From the NCBI RefSeq assembly GCF_014695775.1, contig NZ_JACJOX010000016.1, positions 1 through 64,000 on the forward strand: a DNA stretch of 64,000 bases, written 5' to 3'. The notes under the pieces were generated by a model, which saw nothing but the letters and a program-made list of their open reading frames with translations, searched no databases and was not told the origin of the DNA. This stretch comes from Leptolyngbya sp. FACHB-60. GTDB lineage: Bacteria > Cyanobacteriota > Cyanobacteriia > Phormidesmidales > Phormidesmidaceae. Each line of letters starts with the position of its first letter. Position 1 is the stretch's first letter. Positions 18,370 through 27,084 of the stretch are shown here, piece after piece. The position numbers and the translations under genes are program-made.

Positions 18370-19778
18370 GCAATCTTATACCGCTATTTGTCGTCATTGG
18401 TTTGGTTTTGTTATTTTCTGCTCAAGACTGGCGTCGGTCTATTCAGGCTGTTCTAGTTTTAGTCGTGCTTGAAGGAGCTTTACGAAAATGGGTGCTTCCT
18501 CAAGCAAGTCAGGTCATCTACTTTCTAAAAGATTTCGTTCTAATTGGTGCTTATATACGGTATTTTTTGCTGTCTTCGACTCAGATTCAGCTATTTACCA
18601 AGAAGTCTTCAATTTTACTACTTGTTGGTTGTACTGCTTTTTGGGCAGGGGTACAAGCACTCAATCCTAGCTTGGGTTCGCCAATCATTGGACTTTTCGG
18701 GATTAAAAGCTACTTCCTTTACGTACCTCTTATTTGGTTGGTGCCTCAGATGTTTGAAACTGAGGAGGCTCTATATCGATTTATTCGCAGCTATTTATTG
18801 CTTTTGATTCCGGTAGGCCTCCTGGCCATTGTGCAGTTCTTTAGTCCACCGACTAGCCCGCTTAATGTTTATGCTTGGGGTGAGGAAGGGCCGGCTGTAG
18901 TTAGTTCTGGTTTAAATACGGTTAGGGTAACAGGAACTTTCTCGTATTTAACAGGGTATTCAACTTACCTGTTAGCTTGCCTTTGTTTACTGTTGCCAGT
19001 AATCTCTCGCCCTCAGTCACGTTTGTGGCAAGTGTTAACTTTAACTGAGGGAGCCTTGATTGCAGCTACCTCGTTTATGACCGGTTCTCGAGGCCTTGTG
19101 CTTGGTTCAGTGTTGCTAATTACAGGCTATGGATTGTTGTTGGCATTAACCAGCTTTTCCAGCTTTTTTAGTAGTACTCGAAAACTCTTTCTGCCAGCAA
19201 TTATCAGTTTTTTAGTAGTTTCCCAAGGTACCCAACTAGCATTTAACTCTTTTTGGAAACGAGTGGAGACGGCCAATGACAATGTTGTTGATCGAATTAT
19301 CAATCCATTTCTTCAACCCTTCAAGATTTTTCATCTTAAAGGGCTTGATGGATACGGTTTAGGCGCTACTTTTCAAGCTAACGGAATCATTCGCAGAGCT
19401 TTTCAGTTGCCTCCTGGTGAAGTCATACCGGTTTACTACGAAAATGAGATGGGGCGTATAGCTTTAGAGGTTGGCCCGATTGGATTCTTTTTATGGTATG
19501 GTCTACGATTATTGTTACTGGCTACTCTGTTTCAAGTTTGTCTCAAGCTTAGACATCCATTTTTGCGTCAGTTAGCAATTAGTATTTTTGTCTATCAAGG
19601 TGTGACCTTCATTTCCCAAATGGTCTATAACCACACAGCTAATGTTTATCATTGGTTTTTCTATGGTTTTATCCTTTTACTTCCTCACTTAGAACGTGTG
19701 GAGCAATGGCAGCAGGCTCAGCAAACCAACTCTATGTATGGCTATCAACCGCATCTCTCTAGTACACCCAACTGGTAA
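18366..19778 (+). CDS. O-antigen polymerase/ligase-like multi-span membrane protein (Wzy/WaaL-like)
   Basis: This 470-residue, strongly hydrophobic protein has about ten transmembrane segments. A large loop in the second half, about residues 300-360, contains charged and Gly-rich residues (HLKGLDGYGLGATFQANG), the usual site of catalysis in Wzy/WaaL-type proteins. AAATSFMTGSRGLVLGSV-like text before it (SFMTGSRGLVLG, near residue 238) matches the conserved arginine region of the Wzy_C family. It would polymerise repeat units or ligate glycans on the periplasmic side. Its presence beside a Wzm/Wzt exporter is notable because classical ABC systems do not need Wzy. Confidence 0.82.
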   Translation: MSNLIPLFVVIGLVLLFSAQDWRRSIQAVLVLVVLEGALRKWVLPQASQVIYFLKDFVLIGAYIRYFLLSSTQIQLFTKKSSILLLVGCTAFWAGVQALNPSLGSPIIGLFGIKSYFLYVPLIWLVPQMFETEEALYRFIRSYLLLLIPVGLLAIVQFFSPPTSPLNVYAWGEEGPAVVSSGLNTVRVTGTFSYLTGYSTYLLACLCLLLPVISRPQSRLWQVLTLTEGALIAATSFMTGSRGLVLGSVLLITGYGLLLALTSFSSFFSSTRKLFLPAIISFLVVSQGTQLAFNSFWKRVETANDNVVDRIINPFLQPFKIFHLKGLDGYGLGATFQANGIIRRAFQLPPGEVIPVYYENEMGRIALEVGPIGFFLWYGLRLLLLATLFQVCLKLRHPFLRQLAISIFVYQGVTFISQMVYNHTANVYHWFFYGFILLLPHLERVEQWQQAQQTNSMYGYQPHLSSTPNW

Positions 19779-20994
19779 TCCAAATTCTCGAAATGCTGCG
19801 ATCGCCCTAGCTGAAGCTAACCTGCTCTATGAGGTTATCACGACTGTTGCTTACAACCCTAATTACAAGTTATCTCAGCTTATTCAGTACTTACCTAGCC
19901 CTGTTAAATTGCTGCTTAATCAAGAATTAGAGCGTCGCCTCTGGGTTATACCTAGCAATGCGGTTATGATGCCCCATTTGTGGAAAGAGTTGTTGAGGAT
20001 CTGCTTAGTTAAGTCAGGGCTGAGCGTTAAACTGGGCTTAGGACGTCAGGGGCCAATCGATTGGGTATATGCTTCCCTTGATCGCCACGTTGCAACCTAT
20101 CATCTTGATCATCTTGACGCAATCTATGCTTATGAGGATGGTGCAGCGTATACCTTTCAAGCAGCTAAGCAAAAAGGTATACGCTGCTTTTATGAATTGC
20201 CGATCGCCTTTCACCGTACTAGTCGACAGATTCAGCAAGAAGAAGCTAATCGATTTCCAGAACTTGCTTCTTCCTTGCAAGGTGTTCATGAGCCCCTTTG
20301 GAAGCTAGAGCGAAAGGAACAAGAAGTTGCCCTTGCTGATCACATTTTTGTGGCTTCTTCTATGACACGGCAGTCGCTTCTAGATGCAGGTATAAATTCC
20401 GAGCGCATTTCAGTAATTCCTTATGGTGCACCAGTTGACTACTTTCGACCTCAGCCTAAGATCGATAAACAATTTCGAGCTTTATTTGTAGGTCGAGTTG
20501 GCCCTCGTAAAGGTGTTCACTACTTGCTAGAAGCGTGGAAGAACCTCGGGCTTAGCAATGCTGAACTGAAGCTAATAGGCATTAACGAGTTTCCAAAAGG
20601 TTGGTTAGAGGCCTATCAGAACTATATTCACTATTTACCTAGTGTGCCACATAGCAGCTTAGCTCAACATTATTGTGATGCCAGTCTTCTTGTCTTTCCG
20701 TCTTTGGTTGAGGGTTTTGGCCTTGTTATTCTTGAAGCTATGGCCTGTGGAATACCCGTTATAACTACCCCTAATGCAGCTGGCCCTGATATTATTACCG
20801 ATGGGGTTGAAGGATTTATAATTCCCATCCGTGATTCTGCAGCAATTCAAGAAAAGCTAGAGTGGTGCTATGACCACCCTGAAGAAACGATGGCAATGGG
20901 GCTCGCTGCACGACAAAAAGCCGAACAATCAACTTGGCTTACCTATCGACACAAATTGGCAAGCAAAATTCGAGAACTACTCCCAATTGTTTGA
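19738..20994 (+). CDS. GT4-family glycosyltransferase
   Basis: This 418-residue GT-B enzyme starts at ATG 19738, which begins the fitting protein (MAINRISLVHPTGNPNSRNA) and overlaps the membrane-protein gene by 41 bases. The donor domain opens with FRALFVGRVGPRKGVHYLLE, followed by PSLVEGFGLVILEAMACGIP (from about residue 321), a textbook EGFG-x7-E GT4 motif. HIP1 octamers reappear in this gene (near 19798), in line with a return toward genome-like composition. Confidence 0.9.
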   Translation: MAINRISLVHPTGNPNSRNAAIALAEANLLYEVITTVAYNPNYKLSQLIQYLPSPVKLLLNQELERRLWVIPSNAVMMPHLWKELLRICLVKSGLSVKLGLGRQGPIDWVYASLDRHVATYHLDHLDAIYAYEDGAAYTFQAAKQKGIRCFYELPIAFHRTSRQIQQEEANRFPELASSLQGVHEPLWKLERKEQEVALADHIFVASSMTRQSLLDAGINSERISVIPYGAPVDYFRPQPKIDKQFRALFVGRVGPRKGVHYLLEAWKNLGLSNAELKLIGINEFPKGWLEAYQNYIHYLPSVPHSSLAQHYCDASLLVFPSLVEGFGLVILEAMACGIPVITTPNAAGPDIITDGVEGFIIPIRDSAAIQEKLEWCYDHPEETMAMGLAARQKAEQSTWLTYRHKLASKIRELLPIV

Positions 20995-21009
20995 GAGTTC
21001 AAAAATATT

Positions 21010-22185
21010 ATGGCTGCAGGCTCTGGTGAGAAGCATTTAATACACTTTTGGGTGCCCAACCTTTTTGAATTCAAGGGTGGAATTCAGGTTTATTTATGCG
21101 ACATTCTACTTTCAATAGAGCAACTTTATAATCAAAATAATTTCTTTTTGGATATCGTCATAATTGATAAGCTTGACGTTGGCAAACCCGTAAGCATATT
21201 TGATGTTAGCTGTTTTTCATTTATTTTTACTGGGAAATTTCCTAAGAGTTTGCAAACTTTGGTGTTTAGCCTGAAAGCTCTAGCGATCGCTTTTACGCAC
21301 CGACCAAATTTAATATTGTGTGGCCATTTAAATTTTGCACCTGTTGCCTATTTCCTTTATCGCTTACTAGGCATTCCCTACTGGGTGTGGGTATACGGTG
21401 TTGATGCCTGGAATATTAAAAATTCCCTTCAATGCCGAGCTTTACATGCTGCTGAGAAAGTTATTTCGATTAGTGGATGTACCCGCGATCGCTTGGTGCA
21501 GGAGCAAGGTTTATCACTCAGCAAGATTTCACTTTTGCCGGTCACATTCAATGTAAATCGTTTCCAAATTCAGCCGAAGCCTTCTTATCTCCTTGACAGG
21601 CATTGTCTTGGCGCAGGTCAACCAGTCATTCTTACGGTTGCTCGTCTTGCTGGCCAGGCGAGACATAAAGGGTACGATCAAATTCTCAGAACTTTACCTG
21701 AGATACGTCGCAAAATTCCTGATGTCCATTATGTTTTAGTGGGTAAAGGTTGCGATAAATCGCGAATAGAAAATTTGATCCACGCTTTGCAGCTAGATGA
21801 TTGTGTGACTTTAGCTGGGTTTGTGCCCGATAAAGAGATTTGTGATTACTACAACCTCTGCGATGTTTTTGCCATGCCCAGTAAAGGTGAGGGATTTGGC
21901 ATCGTTTACCTTGAATCTTTAGCTTGTGGTAAGCCTACCGTAGGAGGTAACCAGGATGGTGCTGTTGATGCTCTGTGTAACGGTGAACTCGGCGTTTTAG
22001 TTGATCCTGACGATTTGGCTGAAATTGCTTCTACTTTAGTAGAAATTCTTCAAGGAAAATCGCCTCACCCCATTCTTTATCGGCCAAAGGTTCTGCGGCA
22101 GAGAGTTGAAGCAATTTATGGATTTGAGAAGTTTCAGGCTAATTGGTTGAATTTAATCGAAAAATCTAACTTGATGTCATCGTAG
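21010..22185 (+). CDS. GT4-family glycosyltransferase
   Basis: This 391-residue GT-B protein has an N-terminal part FWVPNLFEFKGGIQVYLCD with the glycine loop. The donor domain opens with VILTVARLAGQARHKGYDQI, followed by MPSKGEGFGIVYLESLACGK (about residues 287-306) with the EGFG-x6-E motif. The length is normal. It is co-directional, 15 bases after the preceding gene and 1 base before the next. HIP1 octamers occur near 21281 and 21487. Confidence 0.91.
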   Translation: MAAGSGEKHLIHFWVPNLFEFKGGIQVYLCDILLSIEQLYNQNNFFLDIVIIDKLDVGKPVSIFDVSCFSFIFTGKFPKSLQTLVFSLKALAIAFTHRPNLILCGHLNFAPVAYFLYRLLGIPYWVWVYGVDAWNIKNSLQCRALHAAEKVISISGCTRDRLVQEQGLSLSKISLLPVTFNVNRFQIQPKPSYLLDRHCLGAGQPVILTVARLAGQARHKGYDQILRTLPEIRRKIPDVHYVLVGKGCDKSRIENLIHALQLDDCVTLAGFVPDKEICDYYNLCDVFAMPSKGEGFGIVYLESLACGKPTVGGNQDGAVDALCNGELGVLVDPDDLAEIASTLVEILQGKSPHPILYRPKVLRQRVEAIYGFEKFQANWLNLIEKSNLMSS

Positions 22186-22186
22186 T

Positions 22187-23380
22187 ATGAGAGTCCTTCA
22201 TGTGCTGCCCTCACTCAGTTATAGGCTGGGTGGACCTACTCAGGCTGCCCTTAACATTGTTCGAACCCTACGAGATTTGGACGTTGATGCTGAAATAGCA
22301 ACTACCAATGATGATGAATCTAGTTTTCTAGACGTTCCTACAGGCCGTCGTTTTGACTATGACGGCGTACCGGTGTGGTTCTTTTCGCGCTTAGCTCGGC
22401 TCAAAGCCTTTATTCCATCTATTGGGCTAACTCAGTGGATGGTTAACCATTTAGAAGAATATGACCTAATTCATAATCACTATTTATTCTGCTACGCACC
22501 AACTGTAGCCGCGAGATTGGCACAGTATCGTGGCGTTCCCTATATTACTCGCACGATTGGTCAGCTAACGCCGTGGGCGCTTCAACAAAGCCAACACAGA
22601 AAACAAATTTACAGTCGTTTAATCGAACGCCCAACGCTTAACCGGGCTGCCGCTGTTCACTGCACGACCGTAGCTGAAGCCGAGGATGTTCGCCGGTTTG
22701 GGGTTACAGCTCCTACCCTGGTCTTGCCTCTAGGGGTTAATCCTATAGCTGTTGACCTTAGTGCAGCAGCACGACTGCGCGATCGCTACGCCATACCAAC
22801 CAACAGCACAATCACCCTGTTTCTATCTCGACTGCACGAGAAGAAGCGCCCCGATTTTCTACTGCGTGCTTTTGCCCAACTTGCTCCTAAGTCTCAGGGT
22901 CATCATTTGTTGCTGGCAGGCTCTGGGGAGGCAGGCTACTGCGATTGCCTACACGCTCTCACCCACACGCTAGGTATCGCCGACAGCGTTACATTTACTG
23001 GCTTTGTCTCTGGCTCAGATAAGAATCTGCTGTTGCAAGGGGCTGACCTATTTGCGCTGCCATCTTACTCAGAAAACTTTGGCATCGCTGTAGCAGAGGC
23101 TTTAGCAGCTAGTCTTCCGGTTATTATCACTCCTGATGTTCAAATCGCACCTGACGTCGCGGCGGTTCAGGCAGGACTAGTGGTTCCCGATCGCCTAGAA
23201 GATTGGACTGAGGCCCTAGACACACTGCTCTGTTCCTCTAGTTTAAGAACTCAGCTAGGCCAAAATGGTCAGCGGCTCGCCAAAACAAAATACAGCTGGC
23301 CCGCGATCGCGCAAAACCTGAGCCAGTCCTATGATGAAATTCTTACTGGTCAACCCCTATCGTTTGCCTATAGGTCTTGA
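22187..23380 (+). CDS. GT4-family glycosyltransferase
   Basis: This 397-residue GT-B enzyme opens MRVLHVLPSLSYRLGGPTQA, a standard GT4 N-terminus. Its donor domain reads TLFLSRLHEKKRPDFLLRAF followed by LPSYSENFGIAVAEALAASL (about residues 288-307), the E-x7-E site in the SENFG variant. It is the last gene of the plus-strand glycan locus and faces a convergent small gene on the minus strand 2 bases away. GC content and HIP1 density are back to the level of the flanking genome. Confidence 0.91.
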   Translation: MRVLHVLPSLSYRLGGPTQAALNIVRTLRDLDVDAEIATTNDDESSFLDVPTGRRFDYDGVPVWFFSRLARLKAFIPSIGLTQWMVNHLEEYDLIHNHYLFCYAPTVAARLAQYRGVPYITRTIGQLTPWALQQSQHRKQIYSRLIERPTLNRAAAVHCTTVAEAEDVRRFGVTAPTLVLPLGVNPIAVDLSAAARLRDRYAIPTNSTITLFLSRLHEKKRPDFLLRAFAQLAPKSQGHHLLLAGSGEAGYCDCLHALTHTLGIADSVTFTGFVSGSDKNLLLQGADLFALPSYSENFGIAVAEALAASLPVIITPDVQIAPDVAAVQAGLVVPDRLEDWTEALDTLLCSSSLRTQLGQNGQRLAKTKYSWPAIAQNLSQSYDEILTGQPLSFAYRS

Positions 23381-23381
23381 C

Positions 23382-23720
23382 TCAGTGAGTGACGCGATGG
23401 CAAATAAATTGTCGTAAAGCAGCTTCAGAATAGGGCATAGCCAACTCTCGATCAGTGCCGGTATTCTGTCGGCAATCGTAGCGTTTAACAGGTCGGCTTT
23501 TGCCATCAATGCCAACAACCACCCGATACTCCCAGGCATATTTGGCACTGCGCTTGATCGTTTCAATACAGACTTGCTGCCCCTCTAAGTCGCGACAGAG
23601 AACGCTGGCCGAGGACTCAGAGCTCCAAACCAACAGGACTCCCCAGAGCCCAAGCCCCATCAGCACCACAATCAAAGCGCGCACCGTATCTTTACTCTTT
23701 CGTTCATTAGCGCAGGTCAT
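23382..23720 (-). CDS. Small membrane-anchored hypothetical protein
   Basis: A 112-residue protein with a basic N-terminus (CANERKSKDTVR), one hydrophobic segment (ALIVVLMGLGLWGVLLVW, about residues 16-33) and a C-terminal domain containing four cysteines (LCRDLEGQQVC, RYDCRQN, QFICHRV). The arrangement suggests a single-pass or signal-anchored protein with a cell-envelope domain and two possible disulfides. I chose ATG 23720, which overlaps the end of ubiD by 14 bases and suggests co-transcription. I do not recognise the family. Confidence 0.65.
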   Translation of the reverse strand: MTCANERKSKDTVRALIVVLMGLGLWGVLLVWSSESSASVLCRDLEGQQVCIETIKRSAKYAWEYRVVVGIDGKSRPVKRYDCRQNTGTDRELAMPYSEAALRQFICHRVTH

Positions 23721-25218
23721 AGCCAAACAAATTAGGATCGACATCGCCCAGATTTAGATCGCTTAGGCCGTACTCTATCCAGCGGCGATCGACTAGGGCA
23801 GCGGTGTTTGAGTCGGGGGTGAGTTCTTCACTCCAAGGACGATCGGTTTCGGGATAGACCTTGGTGGTGGCGTCAATGCCCATGCGGCTGCCAAGACCAG
23901 GCTTTTCGGTGGCGAAGTCAAGGCTATCAAAGGGGTTGTCAGGCAGAATGAATACGTCTCGGACGGGGTCGACCTTTGAGGTCACGGCCCACATCACCTG
24001 ACGCGGATCGCGGATGTTGATGGATTTATCGACGACGATGACAAACTTGGTGTAGCTAAACTGGGGCAGGGCCGACCAAAAGGCTAGGGCGGCGCGCTTA
24101 GCTTGCCCAGGGTACGACTTTTCAATGGAGAGTACAGCAGCTTTGTAGCTCAGCCCTTCCATCGGTAGAAAGAAGTCTTGAATTTCGGGCACCTGCTGAC
24201 GCAGAATTGGGTTGTAGATGCGGTTAAGGGCGATCGCCATCATGGCGTCTTCCTTCGGTGGGCGACCGCTAAAGGTGGTCATGTAAATCGGATTTTTGCG
24301 GTGGGTGAGGCAGTGAAAGCGCAACAAAGGCGCGGCTTCGTTGATACCGCCGTAGTAGCCGATGTGGTCACCAGCGGGGCCATCGACGGCGGTGTCACCG
24401 GGGGTAATGGTGCCCTCTAGCACGATTTCAGACTGGGCCGGAACTTCTAAACCGACGGTTTTGCACTTGGCTAAGCTGAGACCTTTGCCAGCGTAGAGTC
24501 CGGCGAACAGCCACTCCGAGAGGTCGATGGGCAGCGGCGTAGCAGCGGCAAGAATCACCAGAGGATGAACGCCGATCGCGATCGCCACCTCCAAATTCTT
24601 ACCCATCTCAGCGGCCTTGCGCAGATGGCGGCTACAGCCCCTTACCGAGAGCCACTGCACCGTAGCGGTATTTTTTGACTGAAGCTGGAGGCGATAGACC
24701 CCTACGTTAGGAATATTGGTTTCGGGGTCTTTGGTAATCATTAACCCCAGGGTTATCACCTTGTCGGCGTCGCCGGGGTAGACCCGCAGCAGGGGAATTT
24801 GGTTGAGATCCACCGCGTCATCTTTGAGCACCACCTGCTGACAGGGGGGCAGCAGGTCGCGCATGGGCTTGGCTTTTACTACGTCAAACAGCGCTTTGCC
24901 GAGGTCGATAGCCTGGGAAAACTGCTTAGGCGGGCGGGGTTGGTAGAGCAGCGCTAGCTTCTCACCCAGGGTTTCGAGTTCGGCGGGGTGCTCCATGCCC
25001 ATGGCCCAGCACACCCGCTCGACGGTGCCCAGCACGTTGATGGCCAGAGGCATGGTCGCGCCCTGCACATTCTCAAATAGCAGGGCCGGGCCACCCCCTA
25101 GCAGCAGACGGTTGGCGATCTCGGCAATCTCTAACTCTGGGCTGACGGGGGCCGTGATGCGGCGCAGCTGACCTCGCTGTTCCAGAAGAGTGAGAAACTG
25201 CTGTAGATCGTTTGCCAT
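23707..25218 (-). CDS. ubiD: UbiD family decarboxylase
   Basis: This 503-residue enzyme is predicted to be a prenylated-FMN-dependent decarboxylase of the 4-hydroxy-3-polyprenylbenzoate family. In cyanobacteria it would act in plastoquinone synthesis. The N-terminus (MANDLQQFLTLLEQRGQLRR) and the segments PEIQDFFLPMEGLSY and LGSRMGIDATTK are characteristic of UbiD, as is the Glu-rich catalytic region around GPAGDHIGYYGG. The length matches the family. It needs prenyl-FMN from a UbiX enzyme, which is not in this window. The ATG at 25218 is the natural start. A small membrane protein gene overlaps its 3' end. Confidence 0.93.
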   Translation of the reverse strand: MANDLQQFLTLLEQRGQLRRITAPVSPELEIAEIANRLLLGGGPALLFENVQGATMPLAINVLGTVERVCWAMGMEHPAELETLGEKLALLYQPRPPKQFSQAIDLGKALFDVVKAKPMRDLLPPCQQVVLKDDAVDLNQIPLLRVYPGDADKVITLGLMITKDPETNIPNVGVYRLQLQSKNTATVQWLSVRGCSRHLRKAAEMGKNLEVAIAIGVHPLVILAAATPLPIDLSEWLFAGLYAGKGLSLAKCKTVGLEVPAQSEIVLEGTITPGDTAVDGPAGDHIGYYGGINEAAPLLRFHCLTHRKNPIYMTTFSGRPPKEDAMMAIALNRIYNPILRQQVPEIQDFFLPMEGLSYKAAVLSIEKSYPGQAKRAALAFWSALPQFSYTKFVIVVDKSINIRDPRQVMWAVTSKVDPVRDVFILPDNPFDSLDFATEKPGLGSRMGIDATTKVYPETDRPWSEELTPDSNTAALVDRRWIEYGLSDLNLGDVDPNLFGYDLR

Positions 25219-25409
25219 AGGGAGAGGATTTGTGAACGAGTGTTAAGGCCACTTTCATTATGGTGGAGCGGGGGGCCAGTCTGGAGAACCCTGCCCAATT
25301 CTTTGACGTGGTGAAGTAGTGGAGGCAGCATGCGATCGCGCCCACTTCCTGGCACAATCGGGGTTATTGCCATCGGCAATGACAGCTGCTCAAAGGATTC
25401 TCGAGATCG

Positions 25410-26120
25410 ATGCAAAGGCGCACGCTGAGATTGTCTAAGTATTTGGTCTGGCCTCTGACCCTAGGTCTGGTGGCCTGTGGCAATCGGCTCGACACAGCTG
25501 AGGTCGAGAGTGCCATTCAGGCCGACATTGAGCGCCAGGGCCGCCGGCTCTCGCTCAAGGCCGTACTCTGCCCAGGGGATGTCTCACGCCAAGCAGAGGC
25601 CTATTTCCGCTGTGTGGGCGAGGTGGATGGTGGCGGCACCTTTACGATCAACGTGATTCAGCAAGACAACCAGGGCAATATCACCTGGGAGGTGCCCAAC
25701 TCTAAAGCGTTGCTCAATTTGCCTAAGGTCGAAGACAGCATTCAACAAGGGCTCTCCCAGGCCCACGGCAAGCGCGCCCTGATTGACTGCGGCAGCGCCA
25801 CCTACCGGGTGAATCAGCCAGGCGATCGCTTTGAGTGCCAGGTCGTGGGGGGCGTAACTACCGACACCAGAACTATTACCGCCGTTGTAGTCAGCATTGA
25901 CCCCGACGGCGATCTCAGCTGGCAGGAGCAGACGGCGGCCCCAGGGACTTCCCTCCAGGCGATCGCGGCCCCTGGCAACCCATCACCCGCCGGTACCGCC
26001 GCCCCTCAGGCTAAAGCTCCAGCGGCAGCCGCTCCTACGGCCGGGCCTAAATCAACTGCGGTGACAGGGCCTACGGGGCGCACCGTCAATCGCCCCTACG
26101 TTCAGGGCGACGACGATTAG
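25410..26120 (+). CDS. DUF4333 domain lipoprotein (two copies)
   Basis: This 236-residue exported lipoprotein has a basic start, a hydrophobic stretch and a lipobox LVAC with Cys at about residue 23. Two similar modules follow. Each has a pre-domain helix (VESAIQADIERQG; VEDSIQQGLSQAHG), a Cys at the start of the strand region (VLCPGDV; LIDCGSA) and a second Cys (YFRCVGEVDGG; RFECQVVGG). This is the DUF4333 pattern, likely with a disulfide in each copy. The last 60 residues are Ala/Pro-rich and probably disordered. Function is unknown. It is transcribed divergently from ubiD and precedes an ExbB-like gene. Confidence 0.75.
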   Translation: MQRRTLRLSKYLVWPLTLGLVACGNRLDTAEVESAIQADIERQGRRLSLKAVLCPGDVSRQAEAYFRCVGEVDGGGTFTINVIQQDNQGNITWEVPNSKALLNLPKVEDSIQQGLSQAHGKRALIDCGSATYRVNQPGDRFECQVVGGVTTDTRTITAVVVSIDPDGDLSWQEQTAAPGTSLQAIAAPGNPSPAGTAAPQAKAPAAAAPTAGPKSTAVTGPTGRTVNRPYVQGDDD

Positions 26121-26128
26121 ACAGGTCA

Positions 26129-26147
26129 CTTAACCTTTTCTTAAGTC
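26129..26147 (+). promoter_or_regulatory. Candidate regulatory dyad / Pho-box-like repeat upstream of exbB-like gene
   Basis: Two TTAA-centred octamers, CTTAACCT and CTTAAGTC, lie with an 11-base period, as in cyanobacterial Pho boxes. The same bases form an inverted repeat ACTTAA-N7-TTAAGT, so an unrelated dimeric repressor is also possible. It sits 100-118 bases upstream of the ExbB-like start. The assignment rests on pattern only. Confidence 0.3.
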
Positions 26148-26246
26148 GTCAATGCCTATTCTTTAATTTCTGGGATAACTGCTTTCGGTAGGCTTATCGT
26201 GATAGAAACACTGACGAGCAAACCAATTCAAGGCTAGAGCTGGGCT

Positions 26247-26939
26247 ATGACAACTGTTCTCGACGTTTTGGTCAAGGGTGGACCCGTAATGGTGCCCATT
26301 TTGGGCTGCTCGGTGCTCACCATTGCCACGGCCCTAGAGCGCGCCCTGTTTTGGACAAAGCTGCTGCGCCGAGAAGACCAGGTCGTGGCTGAGGTGCTCG
26401 ATGCCTCCCGGCGCGATCTGAGCCAGGCTGCTGCGATCGCAGCCCAGTCCCAAGATTTGCCCATCGGCCGGTTTTTGCTGGCTCCCCTGCGGCTCAAGCA
26501 GCCCTCCCCCGAAACCTTTCGTCTGGCAATGGAAACAGTGGGCGATCGCGAATTGGTCAAAATGCGCAAGGGCGACAAGCTTCTAGAAACCGTCGTGGCA
26601 ATCGCGCCGCTGCTGGGTCTGTTAGGGACGGTAACCGGCCTCATTGCCACCTTCAGCAACCTCAACATTGGCGGCGGCGGCTCAGGAGATCAGGCGACCG
26701 CCGCCGCCTCTGGTATCGGCGAAGCGCTGATTACGACCGCGGCGGGCATGGTTGTCGCCATCCTGGCACTGCTAATCTTTCGCGTCTTGGTGACCCTCCA
26801 GGCTCAGCAGGTTGACTACTTTTCCGATGCTGGCAATGAGCTAGAACTCATCTACCGTCAGTATTGGTACGAGCCCACCGCCCTGGCCAACGACCCCGCC
26901 CACCGGGGAGAGTTTATCGGCAGCGGCGATCGCCTTTAA
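26247..26939 (+). CDS. MotA/TolQ/ExbB proton channel family protein
   Basis: This 230-residue inner-membrane protein has three hydrophobic segments: residues about 10-30, then APLLGLLGTVTGLIATFSNL (about 115-135), then GIGEALITTAAGMVVAILAL (about 155-175). The Gly/Thr-rich segments are the pore-lining motifs of ExbB/TolQ. The family converts proton flow into mechanical energy for TonB- or Tol-type outer-membrane work. An ExbD/TolR partner normally follows immediately, but none is present here: the next gene is a minus-strand glycosyltransferase. A candidate regulatory dyad lies upstream. Confidence 0.88.
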   Translation: MTTVLDVLVKGGPVMVPILGCSVLTIATALERALFWTKLLRREDQVVAEVLDASRRDLSQAAAIAAQSQDLPIGRFLLAPLRLKQPSPETFRLAMETVGDRELVKMRKGDKLLETVVAIAPLLGLLGTVTGLIATFSNLNIGGGGSGDQATAAASGIGEALITTAAGMVVAILALLIFRVLVTLQAQQVDYFSDAGNELELIYRQYWYEPTALANDPAHRGEFIGSGDRL

Positions 26940-27084
26940 TCCCTTAGGTGCTTTACGACCTAGGCAACGCTGCTTGCCGTACAGCCCCGCTGAGCAGCCC
27001 AGTCGATCCTCATAGCGCCGCGCTCCCGACGGGGCAAGTGCCGCCCAATTAAACTGGGGCAGAGATTGTTGTCAACCCACGCGC

